30,850 bases of DNA from Candidatus Poribacteria bacterium (GCA_028818695.1 JAPPNK010000019.1:1-30850); one strand, 5' to 3'. Positions 1 through 8,859 are shown, counted from the first letter of the stretch. Notes: generated from the letters alone by a model not told the origin. Numbers and translations: made by a program.

Positions 1-124
1 ACCGGTGAACCGAACAACCGACCGATACGCAAAGACCACCTCTCCCCGCCACCTCCCATCTCGCCCATAAGGCTAATCTAAGCCGCGAGTCGTTTCAAAT
101 TTTTTCGGCAAAGGTGGATGCCTA

Positions 125-1576
125 ATGAACGCATCCACCACGCCCGATAGATATCCTCCCGACGCCAACACGCTCTATTATGGCGACTGCCTGGGGTGGA
201 TGCGCGAGTGGGAAGACAACTGCGTCGACCTGATCTACCTAGATCCGCCATTCAATAGCAACGCAAACTACAATGTCCTTTTCGGGACGGCAGGCAACGG
301 ACAGGCGCAATACCGCGCCTTCAACGACACCTGGCATTGGGACAGCGAGGCGGAATACCGGTATGCCCGGTATGAAAAGGCGACGGCGCTGCGAGCGCGC
401 AAAGCGATTGTTGGGCTGTTCCACATATACGGACGCTCAGGAATGCTCGCCTATATCACATACATGGCAGAGCGGCTTGAAGAGATGCGGCGCATCCTGA
501 AATCGACAGGCTCTATTTACCTACACTGCGACTCATACGCCAGCCACGCGCTCAAACATCTCATGGACGCCATCTTCGGATGCGCAAACTTCCGAAACGA
601 AATCGTCTGGTGCTACACAGGGCCGGCGGCGCCGAGACAGCGACAGTTCAGCCGCAAACATGACACGATATTTTGGTATTCCATGGGCAAGACATGGACG
701 TTCAATGTGGATTCAGTTCGAGTACCGCATAAGGACGGCGCGCCTCATCTGGGTGGATTCGGAAGCGGAATGGATCGTTCCGAAACACAGAGGTATGGAA
801 GGCTCGGTAAGATTCCAGAAACTTGGTGGGCGGAAACCCATGGGAATGGATTGACAACAGCATCCAGGCAACGGAATCAGTATCTAGGCTATCCAACGCA
901 GAAACCGCTTGCGCTGTTGGAGCGCATCATCAAGGCGTCGTCTAATGAGGGCGGCATCGTCTTGGATCCGTTCTGTGGCTGCGGCACTGCGGTGGATGCG
1001 GCGCGTCGCCTTAACCGTCGCTGGATGGGCATCGATATTAGCTCCTTCGCCATCGATCTCATCAAGCAGAGGCGGCTGAAAGACGAGACGATACCGGTTG
1101 CGGGCAGCCCCGCCGACCTGTCGTCGGCGCGGAAGCTGGCGGCAGAAAAGCCATTTGACTTTGAATCGTGGGCGATCATGCGTCTTCCGGGCATGGCTCC
1201 AAACACCAAGCAGGTTGCCGACGGCGGCGTGGACGGGCGCGGAAGGCTCTACGATAAGCCGGACGACTGGGACTCCGATCTCGCGCTGGCGCAGGTCAAA
1301 GGCGGAAAGAGATTCGTCATAGACGGGCTGAAAGCGTTTGCGAGCGTCGCCAACGACGCAGAAGCCGCTATTGGATGCTTTATCACGCTGGATCGCGTCG
1401 TCGGCGACGACGCGCGCTCTTTCGCCGCTCGACAGAAAGAGGTGACCGTTCGCGGCAAGAAATATCCGCGCATGAACCTGTGGTCTATCGAGGACCACTT
1501 TGACGACCGCCCGATGCAACTGCCGCCCATGGCAGATCCTTATACGGGCAAGCGCATTGACGAGACGCTCTTTTAA
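125..1576 (+). CDS. DNA adenine methyltransferase fused to Mrr-like nuclease domain
   Basis: A 483-residue protein with two parts. Residues about 15-330 are an S-adenosylmethionine-dependent DNA methyltransferase: the catalytic DPPF motif (residues 40-43) comes before the cofactor-binding motif DPFCGCGT (281-288), the order of the beta class that usually makes N6-methyladenine. Residues about 340-450 look like an Mrr/PD-(D/E)XK nuclease domain: FESWA helix, then DGGVDG (D370) and, about 20 residues on, QVKGG (Q390, K392), then a segment ending in FITLD. The family link of the second domain is by recognised motif spacing, not by a search. If active, methylation and cleavage, or methylation and damaged/modified DNA binding, would sit in one chain. 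The ATG at 125 is used because an ATG at 118 lies in another frame. No separate restriction gene adjoins it. Confidence 0.88.
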   Translation: MNASTTPDRYPPDANTLYYGDCLGWMREWEDNCVDLIYLDPPFNSNANYNVLFGTAGNGQAQYRAFNDTWHWDSEAEYRYARYEKATALRARKAIVGLFHIYGRSGMLAYITYMAERLEEMRRILKSTGSIYLHCDSYASHALKHLMDAIFGCANFRNEIVWCYTGPAAPRQRQFSRKHDTIFWYSMGKTWTFNVDSVRVPHKDGAPHLGGFGSGMDRSETQRYGRLGKIPETWWAETHGNGLTTASRQRNQYLGYPTQKPLALLERIIKASSNEGGIVLDPFCGCGTAVDAARRLNRRWMGIDISSFAIDLIKQRRLKDETIPVAGSPADLSSARKLAAEKPFDFESWAIMRLPGMAPNTKQVADGGVDGRGRLYDKPDDWDSDLALAQVKGGKRFVIDGLKAFASVANDAEAAIGCFITLDRVVGDDARSFAARQKEVTVRGKKYPRMNLWSIEDHFDDRPMQLPPMADPYTGKRIDETLF

Positions 1577-1605
1577 GAAAAGGCTTCAACACAGAAGGGA
1601 TCATC

Positions 1606-1995
1606 TTGAGTGTAGGTGGAATTTTAGGACTAACGGCGCTCACCACTTTCCTGCTCTCCGTGGGCATCGTCATAGCGGTGTTCTTGTTGATGGGCGTCAT
1701 CGGCGCTAACATTGCGGAGGATCGCGGCAACAGCCGATTCGCTGGGTTTTTATGGGGACTCATACTGGGTCCAATCGGCATCTTGTATGTATGGACAGCT
1801 CCGCATCGGTATATTTGCCCTGAATGCCAGGAAGGGGTAAAGCCCGCCGCGCAGCGTTGCCCCCATTGTCAGCAGGAACTTGCACCTATGCCGACAACCA
1901 CAGCGACAATGTTTGCCTTAAACCCTTTCATCAGCATATTCCTCATTTTTGCAGCAATTTTGTTGGGGTTTGTTATTCTGCTTAGTCTGCTCTGA
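1606..1995 (+). CDS. small membrane protein with central zinc ribbon
   Basis: A 129-residue protein with two hydrophobic segments near the N-terminus (about residues 5-35 and 45-64), a short hydrophilic part carrying CPEC...CPHC (C71, C74, C85, C88), which is a typical zinc-ribbon arrangement, and a C-terminal hydrophobic segment (about 107-129). The start is TTG, supported by an AGAAGGGA Shine-Dalgarno five bases upstream. It begins 30 bases after the methyltransferase and may be cotranscribed with it. The first part resembles small phage-shock or superinfection-immunity type membrane proteins of bacteria, but no function can be assigned. Confidence 0.75.
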   Translation: MSVGGILGLTALTTFLLSVGIVIAVFLLMGVIGANIAEDRGNSRFAGFLWGLILGPIGILYVWTAPHRYICPECQEGVKPAAQRCPHCQQELAPMPTTTATMFALNPFISIFLIFAAILLGFVILLSLL

Positions 1996-2045
1996 GGCTA
2001 AAACGCATTGCTTAAAACACAGGCGGGCTATACGCCGCTGGATAG

Positions 2046-2702
2046 TCAAGCATATAGTTCCCATTGCGAAGCCAGTTTTCCTTTCGGATCGACGCTCGTA
2101 GCGGGGCTGGGTATCGAGTCGCCTGAGACCGTCACATCGTCAAAGCTGGCGACGGTCGTCCACGACCATAAGCCGACCATGCCGGCTGCGTAGGTGTCGT
2201 CGATATGCTCCGCCTGCTTCTCGCCGTTGATCCAGAGCGTCAAGGTGTCGCCCGCGGCTTCGACGCTCACATCCAGCCAGACGCCGCGCTCAACGACAAC
2301 ATTCTGCGCCGGGTTGTTGTTGCTGACCGCCTCGCGGGCGGTGAATCCGCCTGCGTTGTGCTGCCACAGCTCTGACTTGTTGTCCGGCACATTCAAGTAA
2401 TAGACATAGTATTGGAATTCGTCCTGCGCGCGGACGATGAGACCCGCCCAGTTTCCCTCGTCGATGCGCACCTTCGCCTCAAGCGTGTAGTCCGTCCAGT
2501 CGGCGTCGCCGATGAGGGTGTGCGCGGCGGCTTCATCGGCTTTCGTTTGCCGGTAAAGTCCGCCGTCCGTTTCCCAGGTTCCGTTGGCGGGGGTCCAGTC
2601 GTCCGCTCCGTCGTCGAATGTCCATGTTTGTTCGCCCGCCTGCGCCGTCCATGCGAGGACGCATACGGCAGCGGCGGCGCAGATTGTCATGCGCGCTTTC
2701 AT
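2046..2702 (-). CDS. secreted concanavalin-like (LamG/GH16-type) domain protein, copy 1
   Basis: A 218-residue protein with a cleavable signal peptide (residues 1-22, ending AQA-GE) followed by one beta-sandwich domain of about 165 residues. It has the pattern seen in bacterial DUF1080/LamG-like jelly rolls: WTFDDGADDW at the start, WTDYTLEAKVRI, GLIVRAQDEFQYYVYYLN in the middle and a final VGLWSWTTVASFDDVTV strand. Such domains bind or hydrolyse sugars; no catalytic residues are recognisable here. The protein ends in VDPKGKLASQW plus four residues, a tail shared with 2762-3421 and 28347-29102. An AAGGAG Shine-Dalgarno lies six bases upstream of the ATG. It is a tandem paralogue of the gene just upstream. 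Confidence 0.85.
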   Translation of the reverse strand: MKARMTICAAAAVCVLAWTAQAGEQTWTFDDGADDWTPANGTWETDGGLYRQTKADEAAAHTLIGDADWTDYTLEAKVRIDEGNWAGLIVRAQDEFQYYVYYLNVPDNKSELWQHNAGGFTAREAVSNNNPAQNVVVERGVWLDVSVEAAGDTLTLWINGEKQAEHIDDTYAAGMVGLWSWTTVASFDDVTVSGDSIPSPATSVDPKGKLASQWELYA

Positions 2703-2761
2703 CCGCGTCTCCTTGTTCTGTTTTGGTCTTGTTTAAGTTGGCTCCGCTGCGTTTCCATCGG

Positions 2762-3421
2762 TCAACGCCGTTTCAGCGCCGCCCATTGAGACGCCAGTTT
2801 TCCGTTCGGCTGTACAGAGAGCGTGTCTTCGACATTGTCGCCCGTGATCGTGAGATCATCGAAGCTCGCTTTGGATGTCCATGACCAGAGTCCGATTGCT
2901 CCCGCCGCGTAGCTCGGATCGCTCTGTTCCGCCTGCAGTTTGTCGTTGATGTAGAGGGCAAAGTCGCTGCCTACTACTTCAGCTCTCACATGAATCCAAT
3001 CGCCTCGCGTTACCTGAACGCCGTCTGCGCCGATGTTGCTGTTGATAGCGTTTCGCGCGTTGAAGGCGCCGGGATTGTGCTTCCAGAGTTCGCTTTTGTT
3101 GTTCTGAGCGTTCAGGTAATAGACATAGTATTGAAACTCGTCCTGCGCCCGAAAGATCAGCCCCGCCCAGTTGCCCTCGTCGATGCGTATTTTCGCATGA
3201 ACGACATAGTCGTCCCAGTTCGTTTCGCCGACGATGGCGTGCGCGGCGACCATCGTTTCGTCGGTCTGTTGAAGGACGCCGTTGTTTGTTTCCCATGTTC
3301 CGTTGGCGACCTGCCAGTCCTCAATTCCGCCTGAGAAGTCCCAAAGCTGCGTTCCTGCGGCGGCGGTTGCCGCGGCAGCGGTTGCGATGAGTACGGCGAA
3401 TGCGCGCCGGCAATGTTTCAC
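2762..3421 (-). CDS. secreted concanavalin-like domain protein, copy 2
   Basis: A 219-residue paralogue of the adjacent 2046-2702 gene, matching it along the whole length (for example AGLIFRAQDEFQYYVYYLN against AGLIVRAQDEFQYYVYYLN, and GLWSWTSKASFDDLTITGD). Signal peptide residues 1-23. Start is GTG, preceded by AAAGGAGG five bases upstream. Its C-terminus reads VQPNGKLASQW followed by AALKRR. The two genes are about 60 bases apart on the same strand and are best explained by tandem duplication. Exported or periplasmic; the sugar ligand is unknown. Confidence 0.85.
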   Translation of the reverse strand: MKHCRRAFAVLIATAAAATAAAGTQLWDFSGGIEDWQVANGTWETNNGVLQQTDETMVAAHAIVGETNWDDYVVHAKIRIDEGNWAGLIFRAQDEFQYYVYYLNAQNNKSELWKHNPGAFNARNAINSNIGADGVQVTRGDWIHVRAEVVGSDFALYINDKLQAEQSDPSYAAGAIGLWSWTSKASFDDLTITGDNVEDTLSVQPNGKLASQWAALKRR

Positions 3422-3530
3422 TTTCGCCTCCTTTGATTGAGCTCATTTTCCGCATCATACCACAAACCTTGCCTGAACGATACTGCCGGAAGGCATGCCC
3501 GCGCCCGGCGTTGCGCAGCGGAACCGTCAT

Positions 3531-5156
3531 CTAAAAGCCGGCGCCAAGCCGAAGATGAATGATCCCTTCCAGCAGCGGCGCGTCCGGCGAGACGCCGTAC
3601 TGTATCTGCGCCAGCCCCGTCTTCGATTCAAGGTTCGCGCCGACGCCGTACCCGTATTGCGTCGGGTTTCTGTCCATCTGCCCGATGTCCAAAAAAAGGA
3701 ACAAGCGGGATCTAGCGCCGGTCAAAAGGCGGTATTCCACGGAGCCGAGGCGGCGAACCGCCCCTTCAAACGCGCGCTCGCGGTGTCCGCGAAGGGTGTC
3801 GGCGCCGCCCATGCGGAACCGCTCCGCCGGCGGAACAGCCGACCCGCCGACAGCTCCGATCTGCGCCTTGAAGGCAGCCGCATGACGACGCGCAATGCGC
3901 TGAATGCGCCGAACGGACGCCTGAACCCGCTGAAAACGCGCTCCCCCGACGACGCCGTCCACCGCGACGGCGACATGCCAGCCCTCCGTCGGATTGATTC
4001 GGCTGTCGCGCGCGTCCCACTCCGCCTCCGCCAATAGCCCGTTCCCTGTCAGCCCGTCGGCGCGCAGACGCTGCCCTCCCGCGGACGCCCGAAGCCGCGG
4101 CGCAGGCATCCATCCGACGCGCAGGCTCCCCGCTTCTCGATACCCGCTCTGAACGCGCTCCGCGTCCCAGCGCGCCTCCAGATCGACTCCAGAATTAAAC
4201 AAAAACGGCTCCCGATACGCCGCCTGCGTCGACCGGTCGGCTCCCGATTCCCATCGAAACCGCGCCTGCCGCCCCGTCCCAAACAGATTGACGTCGGACG
4301 CTTCAACCGCGCCGATCAGCTGCGGCGCGTCCTCGTCCGAAAGCGGCGGCGCATATCCAAGCAGCCCAACGGCGCGGAAGGTCGGCGCCTCTTCAACGCG
4401 CGCGCGAAAGCGGATCAAGCCGTCCCGCCCGCCCCTCGCAATGAGCGCCGGATGAACCGAGGCAAAGTGGCCGCAGTTGAGCAGGATATGCCGCGCGTTG
4501 TCGATCTTGCGCTGATCGTAAAGGTCGCCCGCGCGGACAGGCAGAAGCCGAAGGGCGGTTTGCAGACGCGTTTTTTTTAAGCCTTCAAACTGGACGCTTT
4601 CGAGACGCGCCTCAACGCCCTCGTCTATCTTGACGCGCAGATGCGCCTCTCCCGTCTGCGGGTCGGCGCGGACAATCTCGGTGAGCGCAGCGGCGTAGGG
4701 GCGGCCGTTTTCGGCGTAACGCCGCGCCAGCTTGTCCAGCGCGCTCCGCCAGTCGATCGCATGCAGCGGCGCGCCGGTTCGGACGCCGAGCGTCTGCGCC
4801 GCCTCTTCTTCGGTCAAGACGCTCAGCCCGACCCACTCGACGCTTCGGAGGCGCGCCTGCGGACCTTCGCGCGCGCGGACGCGGAGAACGCGCGTTCCGT
4901 CCGGCAGACGTTCCACGGCGGCTTCCGCTTCCGCAAACAGCCGCCCCGCCGCCCGATACCGCTCCAAGACAGCGCGCGCCGCCTCCTGAGGGTCCGTATG
5001 CGCCGCGACTGCCCGTCGGATTTCGTCGACAGAAACGACGCCCTCCCCGTCGATCTGTATCTCAACGACCATATCGGACGGATCGGCAAACGCAGCGGCA
5101 AAACATATCCGCGCGAGCCAACTGCAGACAGCGGCAGCCCGTAGAGCCGATCTCAT
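3531..5156 (-). CDS. Omp85/TamA-like outer membrane protein with POTRA domains
   Basis: About 541 residues. The chosen start at 5156 gives a signal peptide (MRSALRAAAVCSWLARICF...AFA) and overlaps the stop of the upstream propeller gene as ATGA, so translation is probably coupled; a longer reading frame upstream has no signal sequence at its end. After the signal come three POTRA-like beta-alpha modules (about residues 28-100, 101-180, 181-260, the last containing VEARLESVQFEGLKK) and then a C-terminal beta-barrel of about 280 residues ending in phenylalanine. MGGADTLRGHRERAFEG matches the conserved loop-6 VRGY/F motif of Omp85 proteins, here LRGH. Such proteins insert or translocate outer membrane proteins. 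Too short and too simple for a five-POTRA BamA; TamA-like or a lineage-specific Omp85 fits better. Confidence 0.85.
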   Translation of the reverse strand: MRSALRAAAVCSWLARICFAAAFADPSDMVVEIQIDGEGVVSVDEIRRAVAAHTDPQEAARAVLERYRAAGRLFAEAEAAVERLPDGTRVLRVRAREGPQARLRSVEWVGLSVLTEEEAAQTLGVRTGAPLHAIDWRSALDKLARRYAENGRPYAAALTEIVRADPQTGEAHLRVKIDEGVEARLESVQFEGLKKTRLQTALRLLPVRAGDLYDQRKIDNARHILLNCGHFASVHPALIARGGRDGLIRFRARVEEAPTFRAVGLLGYAPPLSDEDAPQLIGAVEASDVNLFGTGRQARFRWESGADRSTQAAYREPFLFNSGVDLEARWDAERVQSGYREAGSLRVGWMPAPRLRASAGGQRLRADGLTGNGLLAEAEWDARDSRINPTEGWHVAVAVDGVVGGARFQRVQASVRRIQRIARRHAAAFKAQIGAVGGSAVPPAERFRMGGADTLRGHRERAFEGAVRRLGSVEYRLLTGARSRLFLFLDIGQMDRNPTQYGYGVGANLESKTGLAQIQYGVSPDAPLLEGIIHLRLGAGF

Positions 5157-6256
5157 TCCTGTTGAACGGGGCGTTCCGCTTCCGCCTCTTTTATCTTTCC
5201 CCACTGCGCATGCTTCTTGCCCGCAGGATCGACGGAAAGAAAGCGGCTCTTGCCCGCCAAAACCCATGTCGGCGAGTCCACGTCGCGCTTGATAAGCTCC
5301 GCCTTTCTCGTAGCGACATGCATGCGGTAACTGCCTATTGGCTGCTGCTCATTCGGATCGGGAGATCCGCTATAGTAAACGATCCACTGCGAATCGGGAG
5401 ACCATTGGGGGAAGCTTTCAAAATATGCGTCGGACGTGAGACGCTCCACATTTGAGCCGTCCGGATTCATCATGTAAAGATCCCATGCATTCGCAATAGC
5501 ATAGTCGCGGGCGGATACAAATACGATCTTTCTTCCGTCCGGCGACCATGCAGGATCGACATCCCATATTGGATGGTTGGAGATGTTGACCATATTGGAT
5601 CCGTCGGCGTTCATGACATAGATCTCTTTGTTGGTCTTTGCGTCGTTCACCAAATGAGGCTCTTCCAAAGCTCCGAACGCGATCTTCTTGCCGTCCGGCG
5701 ACCATGACGGTTTTCCATATGCAGGATTTCGCCGAGGGAAATCGGTCAGCTGGACAGATGCGCCGCTGCGGATATTGACCTTGAAGATGTGCGCCGCAAG
5801 GATGAGATTGGTGATGCGCCATGTGTCGACAATCGTCACCCAGTTTCCGTCCGGCGACCAAGTGGGGTAAATATAATCGCCTACCCCCTCCGGAAGCCAT
5901 TCCAGCAGGTTTTGGACGCCGCCGGTTTCCAGATTCAACACATAAGGCGTGTAGCTTCTGTCGGCTCCATCGTACACGACAACTGCGGCGCGCTTCCCGT
6001 CCGGCGACCAAGACGCGTTGCCGGCGAACCGCGCCTTTCCGTCGCCCATCCATACACGGTCGTTCTTGCCGTCCCAGTCGATGAGACCTATCTCATAGGA
6101 GTCTCTTGTAACATAGCAGACGGTCGGTTTGGTCAGCTTCGTCACATCTTCTCGATGCTTTGGCAGCGGCAGGACAGCAAACGCCGGTTGAGAATTGATC
6201 AGCAGCGCGAAAGCGGCCGCGCAAACAAAGAACAAACCCGCGTCTCGACGCATCAT
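5153..6256 (-). CDS. periplasmic TolB-like beta-propeller (PD40 repeats)
   Basis: About 367 residues. A signal peptide (MMRRDAGLFFVCAAAFALL...AFA) precedes a propeller with at least five WSPDG-type blades: ASWSPDGKRAAV, PTWSPDGNWVTI, PSWSPDGKKIAF, PAWSPDGRKIVF, PQWSPDSQWIVY. This is the PD40/TolB repeat pattern of periplasmic six-bladed propellers. Several ATGs are clustered (6286, 6265, 6256, 6253); the GGAG just upstream of the 6256/6253 pair and the signal peptide favour those. Its stop overlaps the start of the Omp85 gene (ATGA), suggesting a cotranslated envelope pair. There is no Pal or TolA gene nearby, so it should not be called tolB itself. Confidence 0.85.
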   Translation of the reverse strand: MMRRDAGLFFVCAAAFALLINSQPAFAVLPLPKHREDVTKLTKPTVCYVTRDSYEIGLIDWDGKNDRVWMGDGKARFAGNASWSPDGKRAAVVVYDGADRSYTPYVLNLETGGVQNLLEWLPEGVGDYIYPTWSPDGNWVTIVDTWRITNLILAAHIFKVNIRSGASVQLTDFPRRNPAYGKPSWSPDGKKIAFGALEEPHLVNDAKTNKEIYVMNADGSNMVNISNHPIWDVDPAWSPDGRKIVFVSARDYAIANAWDLYMMNPDGSNVERLTSDAYFESFPQWSPDSQWIVYYSGSPDPNEQQPIGSYRMHVATRKAELIKRDVDSPTWVLAGKSRFLSVDPAGKKHAQWGKIKEAEAERPVQQE

Positions 6257-6432
6257 CAACTCCATGCCATATTGCCATTGTAGCATGAGCTTCGCCTGCG
6301 CACAAAACCTCTAAGATTCCCGCGCGTTTCACCGCAAAGGGGAAATGACAGCGTCGGTCGGAGGGTCGCCGTGTAAAAGGAATGCGGTCAGCGCATCGTC
6401 GTCCGGCGTTTGACGAGGGCGAAAGAGGCGGC

Positions 6433-7863
6433 TTATTCCCGAACGGCGCAAGGCGCAATCGCGGCGTCCACCATCCCATGCAGCTTTTTCTTATTCGACG
6501 GGCAGACGGTCGCCTGTATGCCGCCCAGCCGCGCCTTCCCATCCGCCATGAAATAGTACGGCGTCAGGCGCGCCCGCCCGTCCATCGTCCGTATCTCCTT
6601 CGCCTCAAAATCGTAATACGGAACCTGAAACCGCGACCCCTTATGGTACGGCTGCAAGATGTGCGGCGTCGTAGAAAATTGCGACAGCGCATGCTCCAGC
6701 GCCGCCCGCCAATCCTCCGCCGACAGATCATGTCCAACGACGACGCCTCGACTCCCCCACGCAGACGGCGAAAAGCCGGACGGCTTCACAACATACTCCC
6801 GCTGCTTCTGCGTCGCGCCGCCGAGCTCGCGAAAATCTTGGACCGGCAGCCCGTTGTGGACGAGGCTGTGAACGACCGCGTGCGGCGGAAGCGGCGACGG
6901 GTCAAGAACCCACGTCTTCGGCAGCAGGCTCTGCAGGTTCAGCAGCGCCTCGTCCGACAGCTCGCGCGTCCAGAACGGCTGCAGCGCCGGATGGTGAAAC
7001 AGCGCAAACAGCAGCTTCTCTTCCAGATACGCCTTCGGCGGCGGCGTCATCGGCGTCTCATTCCTGCGCGCCGCGTAAAGAAGCAGGTCCGCTTTCGGGA
7101 TCGCCGCAAGATCAAACAGCTCAAAAAAGCGGTATAGGATGTCGACAGGAGTCCGCCCGCCGCGCTCGTTCTCTAAACAGACGCCGACCTGGTCCTCATA
7201 GCGCAGCTCTCTTGGATGGACGGTTCGCGTCTGAACGCCCTGCTCGGTCAGCTTCGGCGCGAGCCACTCCATTTCGGGGCGGTAGTCGTTCGACTCGTCC
7301 GAAACGGCGATAGCGGCGGTCGGGTTCTCTTTCTTGGCGGCGGAACGGAGCGCATCCGCCATTGCCTTGACAACCCCGTCCTCCCCGCCGACCACATTCG
7401 CGTGCGTTTCGCTGTAGATCTCGTTCAAAAAAGCGGTGAATCCGATCCCGCCCGGTATCGAGTCCAGCTCCGCGATGGCGTACCCGTTCGGCGTCGGCAG
7501 AACGTCGGGGCGTATGACAAGCGGCAGGCGGCTTTTGAACCGATTCATGCGCCCGTATTTGACAACCGTCTCATCTTTGCCTTGGTCGAGCAGCTCCGCC
7601 GCCCATTCAGGTTGAAGTCCGCGCACAGAATGGGAATACAGCAGATTGCAGGCGGCGTAAAATTCCGCCAGATGCGTTCCGAGCCGCTCATACCATGCTC
7701 GCTCCTCCGCCGAGATCCAGAACGGGTCGGGCGAAACGCGCCATGAGGCGTTGGAGTCGGGATGCGTCGGGCGCCGCTCCCCCGTGTAGAGCGCATGTTC
7801 AGCCAGCCGTTCGTTGACAGCGAGGGCGCGCCGCGCCGCGTCTTGGATTGTAGAGACTTCCAT
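6433..7863 (-). CDS. unrecognised cytosolic protein, possible ATP-grasp-like fold
   Basis: A 476-residue protein without signal peptide or membrane segments. I do not recognise the family with certainty. The middle has RPDVLPTPNGYAIAELDSI followed by PGGIG, and the last third has VVKPSGFSPSAWGSRGVVVG, a later HILQPYHKGSRFQVPYYD and RLTPYYFMADGKARLGGI; lysine-then-glycine-rich strands followed by a QPY segment recall circularly permuted ATP-grasp ligases. This is fold-level inference. The start codon directly abuts the stop of the DUF1858 gene (zero gap), so it is the third gene of a cysE operon; an amide- or peptide-forming ligase acting near cysteine metabolism would fit, but no substrate can be named. 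Confidence 0.7.
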   Translation of the reverse strand: MEVSTIQDAARRALAVNERLAEHALYTGERRPTHPDSNASWRVSPDPFWISAEERAWYERLGTHLAEFYAACNLLYSHSVRGLQPEWAAELLDQGKDETVVKYGRMNRFKSRLPLVIRPDVLPTPNGYAIAELDSIPGGIGFTAFLNEIYSETHANVVGGEDGVVKAMADALRSAAKKENPTAAIAVSDESNDYRPEMEWLAPKLTEQGVQTRTVHPRELRYEDQVGVCLENERGGRTPVDILYRFFELFDLAAIPKADLLLYAARRNETPMTPPPKAYLEEKLLFALFHHPALQPFWTRELSDEALLNLQSLLPKTWVLDPSPLPPHAVVHSLVHNGLPVQDFRELGGATQKQREYVVKPSGFSPSAWGSRGVVVGHDLSAEDWRAALEHALSQFSTTPHILQPYHKGSRFQVPYYDFEAKEIRTMDGRARLTPYYFMADGKARLGGIQATVCPSNKKKLHGMVDAAIAPCAVRE

Positions 7864-8190
7864 CTACCGCGCTTTCGTGAAAGGCAGCCGCGCCGCGTTC
7901 GGCTGAACGGCGCGCGCCGCAATGTTGAGCTCCCGAAGCAGTTCCCGCAGAGGCGCCTGAAGCGATACGCTGACGCTCTCCACCGTTTCAACCTGCGAAT
8001 TGGCGCACGCTGGACAGTTCAGCCCATACCGCTTGAAAACGGCGGCGGCGCCCGGAAAACGGCGTATCGCCTCCGCGACGGTCGTATTCGGACAGATGAG
8101 ACCGTCCGAAGCGCGCCGCGGCGGACGCTCCGGCGAGCTCCCCTCGCCGACGATCTGATACAGTATGTCGCTCTCTCGGTCAGACGGCAT
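7864..8190 (-). CDS. DUF1858-domain protein (ScdA/RIC N-terminal-like)
   Basis: A 108-residue protein. Residues about 35-95 match the DUF1858 pattern found alone or at the N-terminus of ScdA/RIC di-iron repair proteins: TTVAEAIRRFPGAAAVFKRYGLNCPAC, then VETVESVSVSLQAPLRELLRELN. The CPAC pair is the conserved cysteine site. The first 34 residues are basic and probably disordered. A good AAGGAAAG Shine-Dalgarno precedes the ATG; the gene starts 12 bases after cysE and its stop touches the start codon of the next gene, so the three form one operon. A link to iron-sulfur or thiol chemistry is suggested by family and neighbour, not shown. Confidence 0.82.
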   Translation of the reverse strand: MPSDRESDILYQIVGEGSSPERPPRRASDGLICPNTTVAEAIRRFPGAAAVFKRYGLNCPACANSQVETVESVSVSLQAPLRELLRELNIAARAVQPNAARLPFTKAR

Positions 8191-8202
8191 CGCTTTCCTT
8201 CG

Positions 8203-8859
8203 TTAATACTGATCGTACGGGCGCCACAGCTCTTCGCCGCTGTCTTCCCGCTTCGCCTCTCGCAGCTGCTCCACCTGCGTTTCGAGATTGCGCACCCGCT
8301 CCAAGAGGCATCCAAGGGCGTTCACAACAGGGTCGGGCAGGTTGTCATGGTCAAGATCGATGCCGTCGTTGGTCGGCTCGCCGTCTCGGTAAGCGATCCG
8401 CCCCGGCACCCCGACGACGACCGAGTTGGGCGGCACATCCTTCACGACGACGGAGCCGGCGCCGATGCGCGCCCTGTCGCCGATGAGAACGGGACCGAGA
8501 ATGGAGGCGCCCGCCCCGATGACAACATTGTCGCCGACGGTCGGATGGCGTTTCGTTTTCTCCAAGCTCCGCCCGCCAAGCGTGACCCCATGGTAGATCG
8601 TCACATTGTCGCCGATTTCAGCCGTCTCGCCGATCACAACGCCCATCCCGTGGTCAATGAACAGCCCATGCCCGATCTGCGCGGCGGGGTGTATTTCAAT
8701 GCCGGTGAAGAACCGGACGCATGCCGAGACGAACTTCGCGGGCAGCCTGAGCCTCATCTTCCATAGACGGCTTGCGGCGCGGTGGAACGCCAGCGCCTTC
8801 CATCCAGGGTAGGTGAAGAATATATCCCAGACGCCTCTCGCCGCCGGGTCTCTGCTCAT
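8203..8859 (-). CDS. cysE: serine O-acetyltransferase
   Basis: CysE makes O-acetylserine from serine and acetyl-CoA, the first step of cysteine synthesis, as a left-handed beta-helix trimer or hexamer. The helical N-terminal part ([25 protein letters not shown]) and the hexapeptide-repeat part ([52 protein letters not shown]) match the family closely, including the catalytic histidine of DHG. From the first ATG (8859) the protein is 218 residues, but the helix expected before RDPAARG ([10 protein letters not shown]) is encoded in frame further upstream, back to an ATC codon at 8925 preceded by AAGGAG. The true start is therefore probably upstream. First gene of the cysE-DUF1858-unknown operon. 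A C-terminal tail with a short coiled coil follows the helix. Confidence 0.93.
   Translation of the reverse strand: MSRDPAARGVWDIFFTYPGWKALAFHRAASRLWKMRLRLPAKFVSACVRFFTGIEIHPAAQIGHGLFIDHGMGVVIGETAEIGDNVTIYHGVTLGGRSLEKTKRHPTVGDNVVIGAGASILGPVLIGDRARIGAGSVVVKDVPPNSVVVGVPGRIAYRDGEPTNDGIDLDHDNLPDPVVNALGCLLERVRNLETQVEQLREAKREDSGEELWRPYDQY

Noticed and set aside
5153-6256. Calling the propeller TolB of the Tol-Pal system.
   Set aside because: It has PD40 blades but no TolB N-terminal domain that I can recognise, and no Tol or Pal gene lies nearby.
7762-8766. Plus-strand frame of 334 codons across DUF1858 and cysE.
   Set aside because: The minus strand carries well-conserved cysE and DUF1858 products with ribosome binding sites; the plus-strand product is Arg-rich and featureless.
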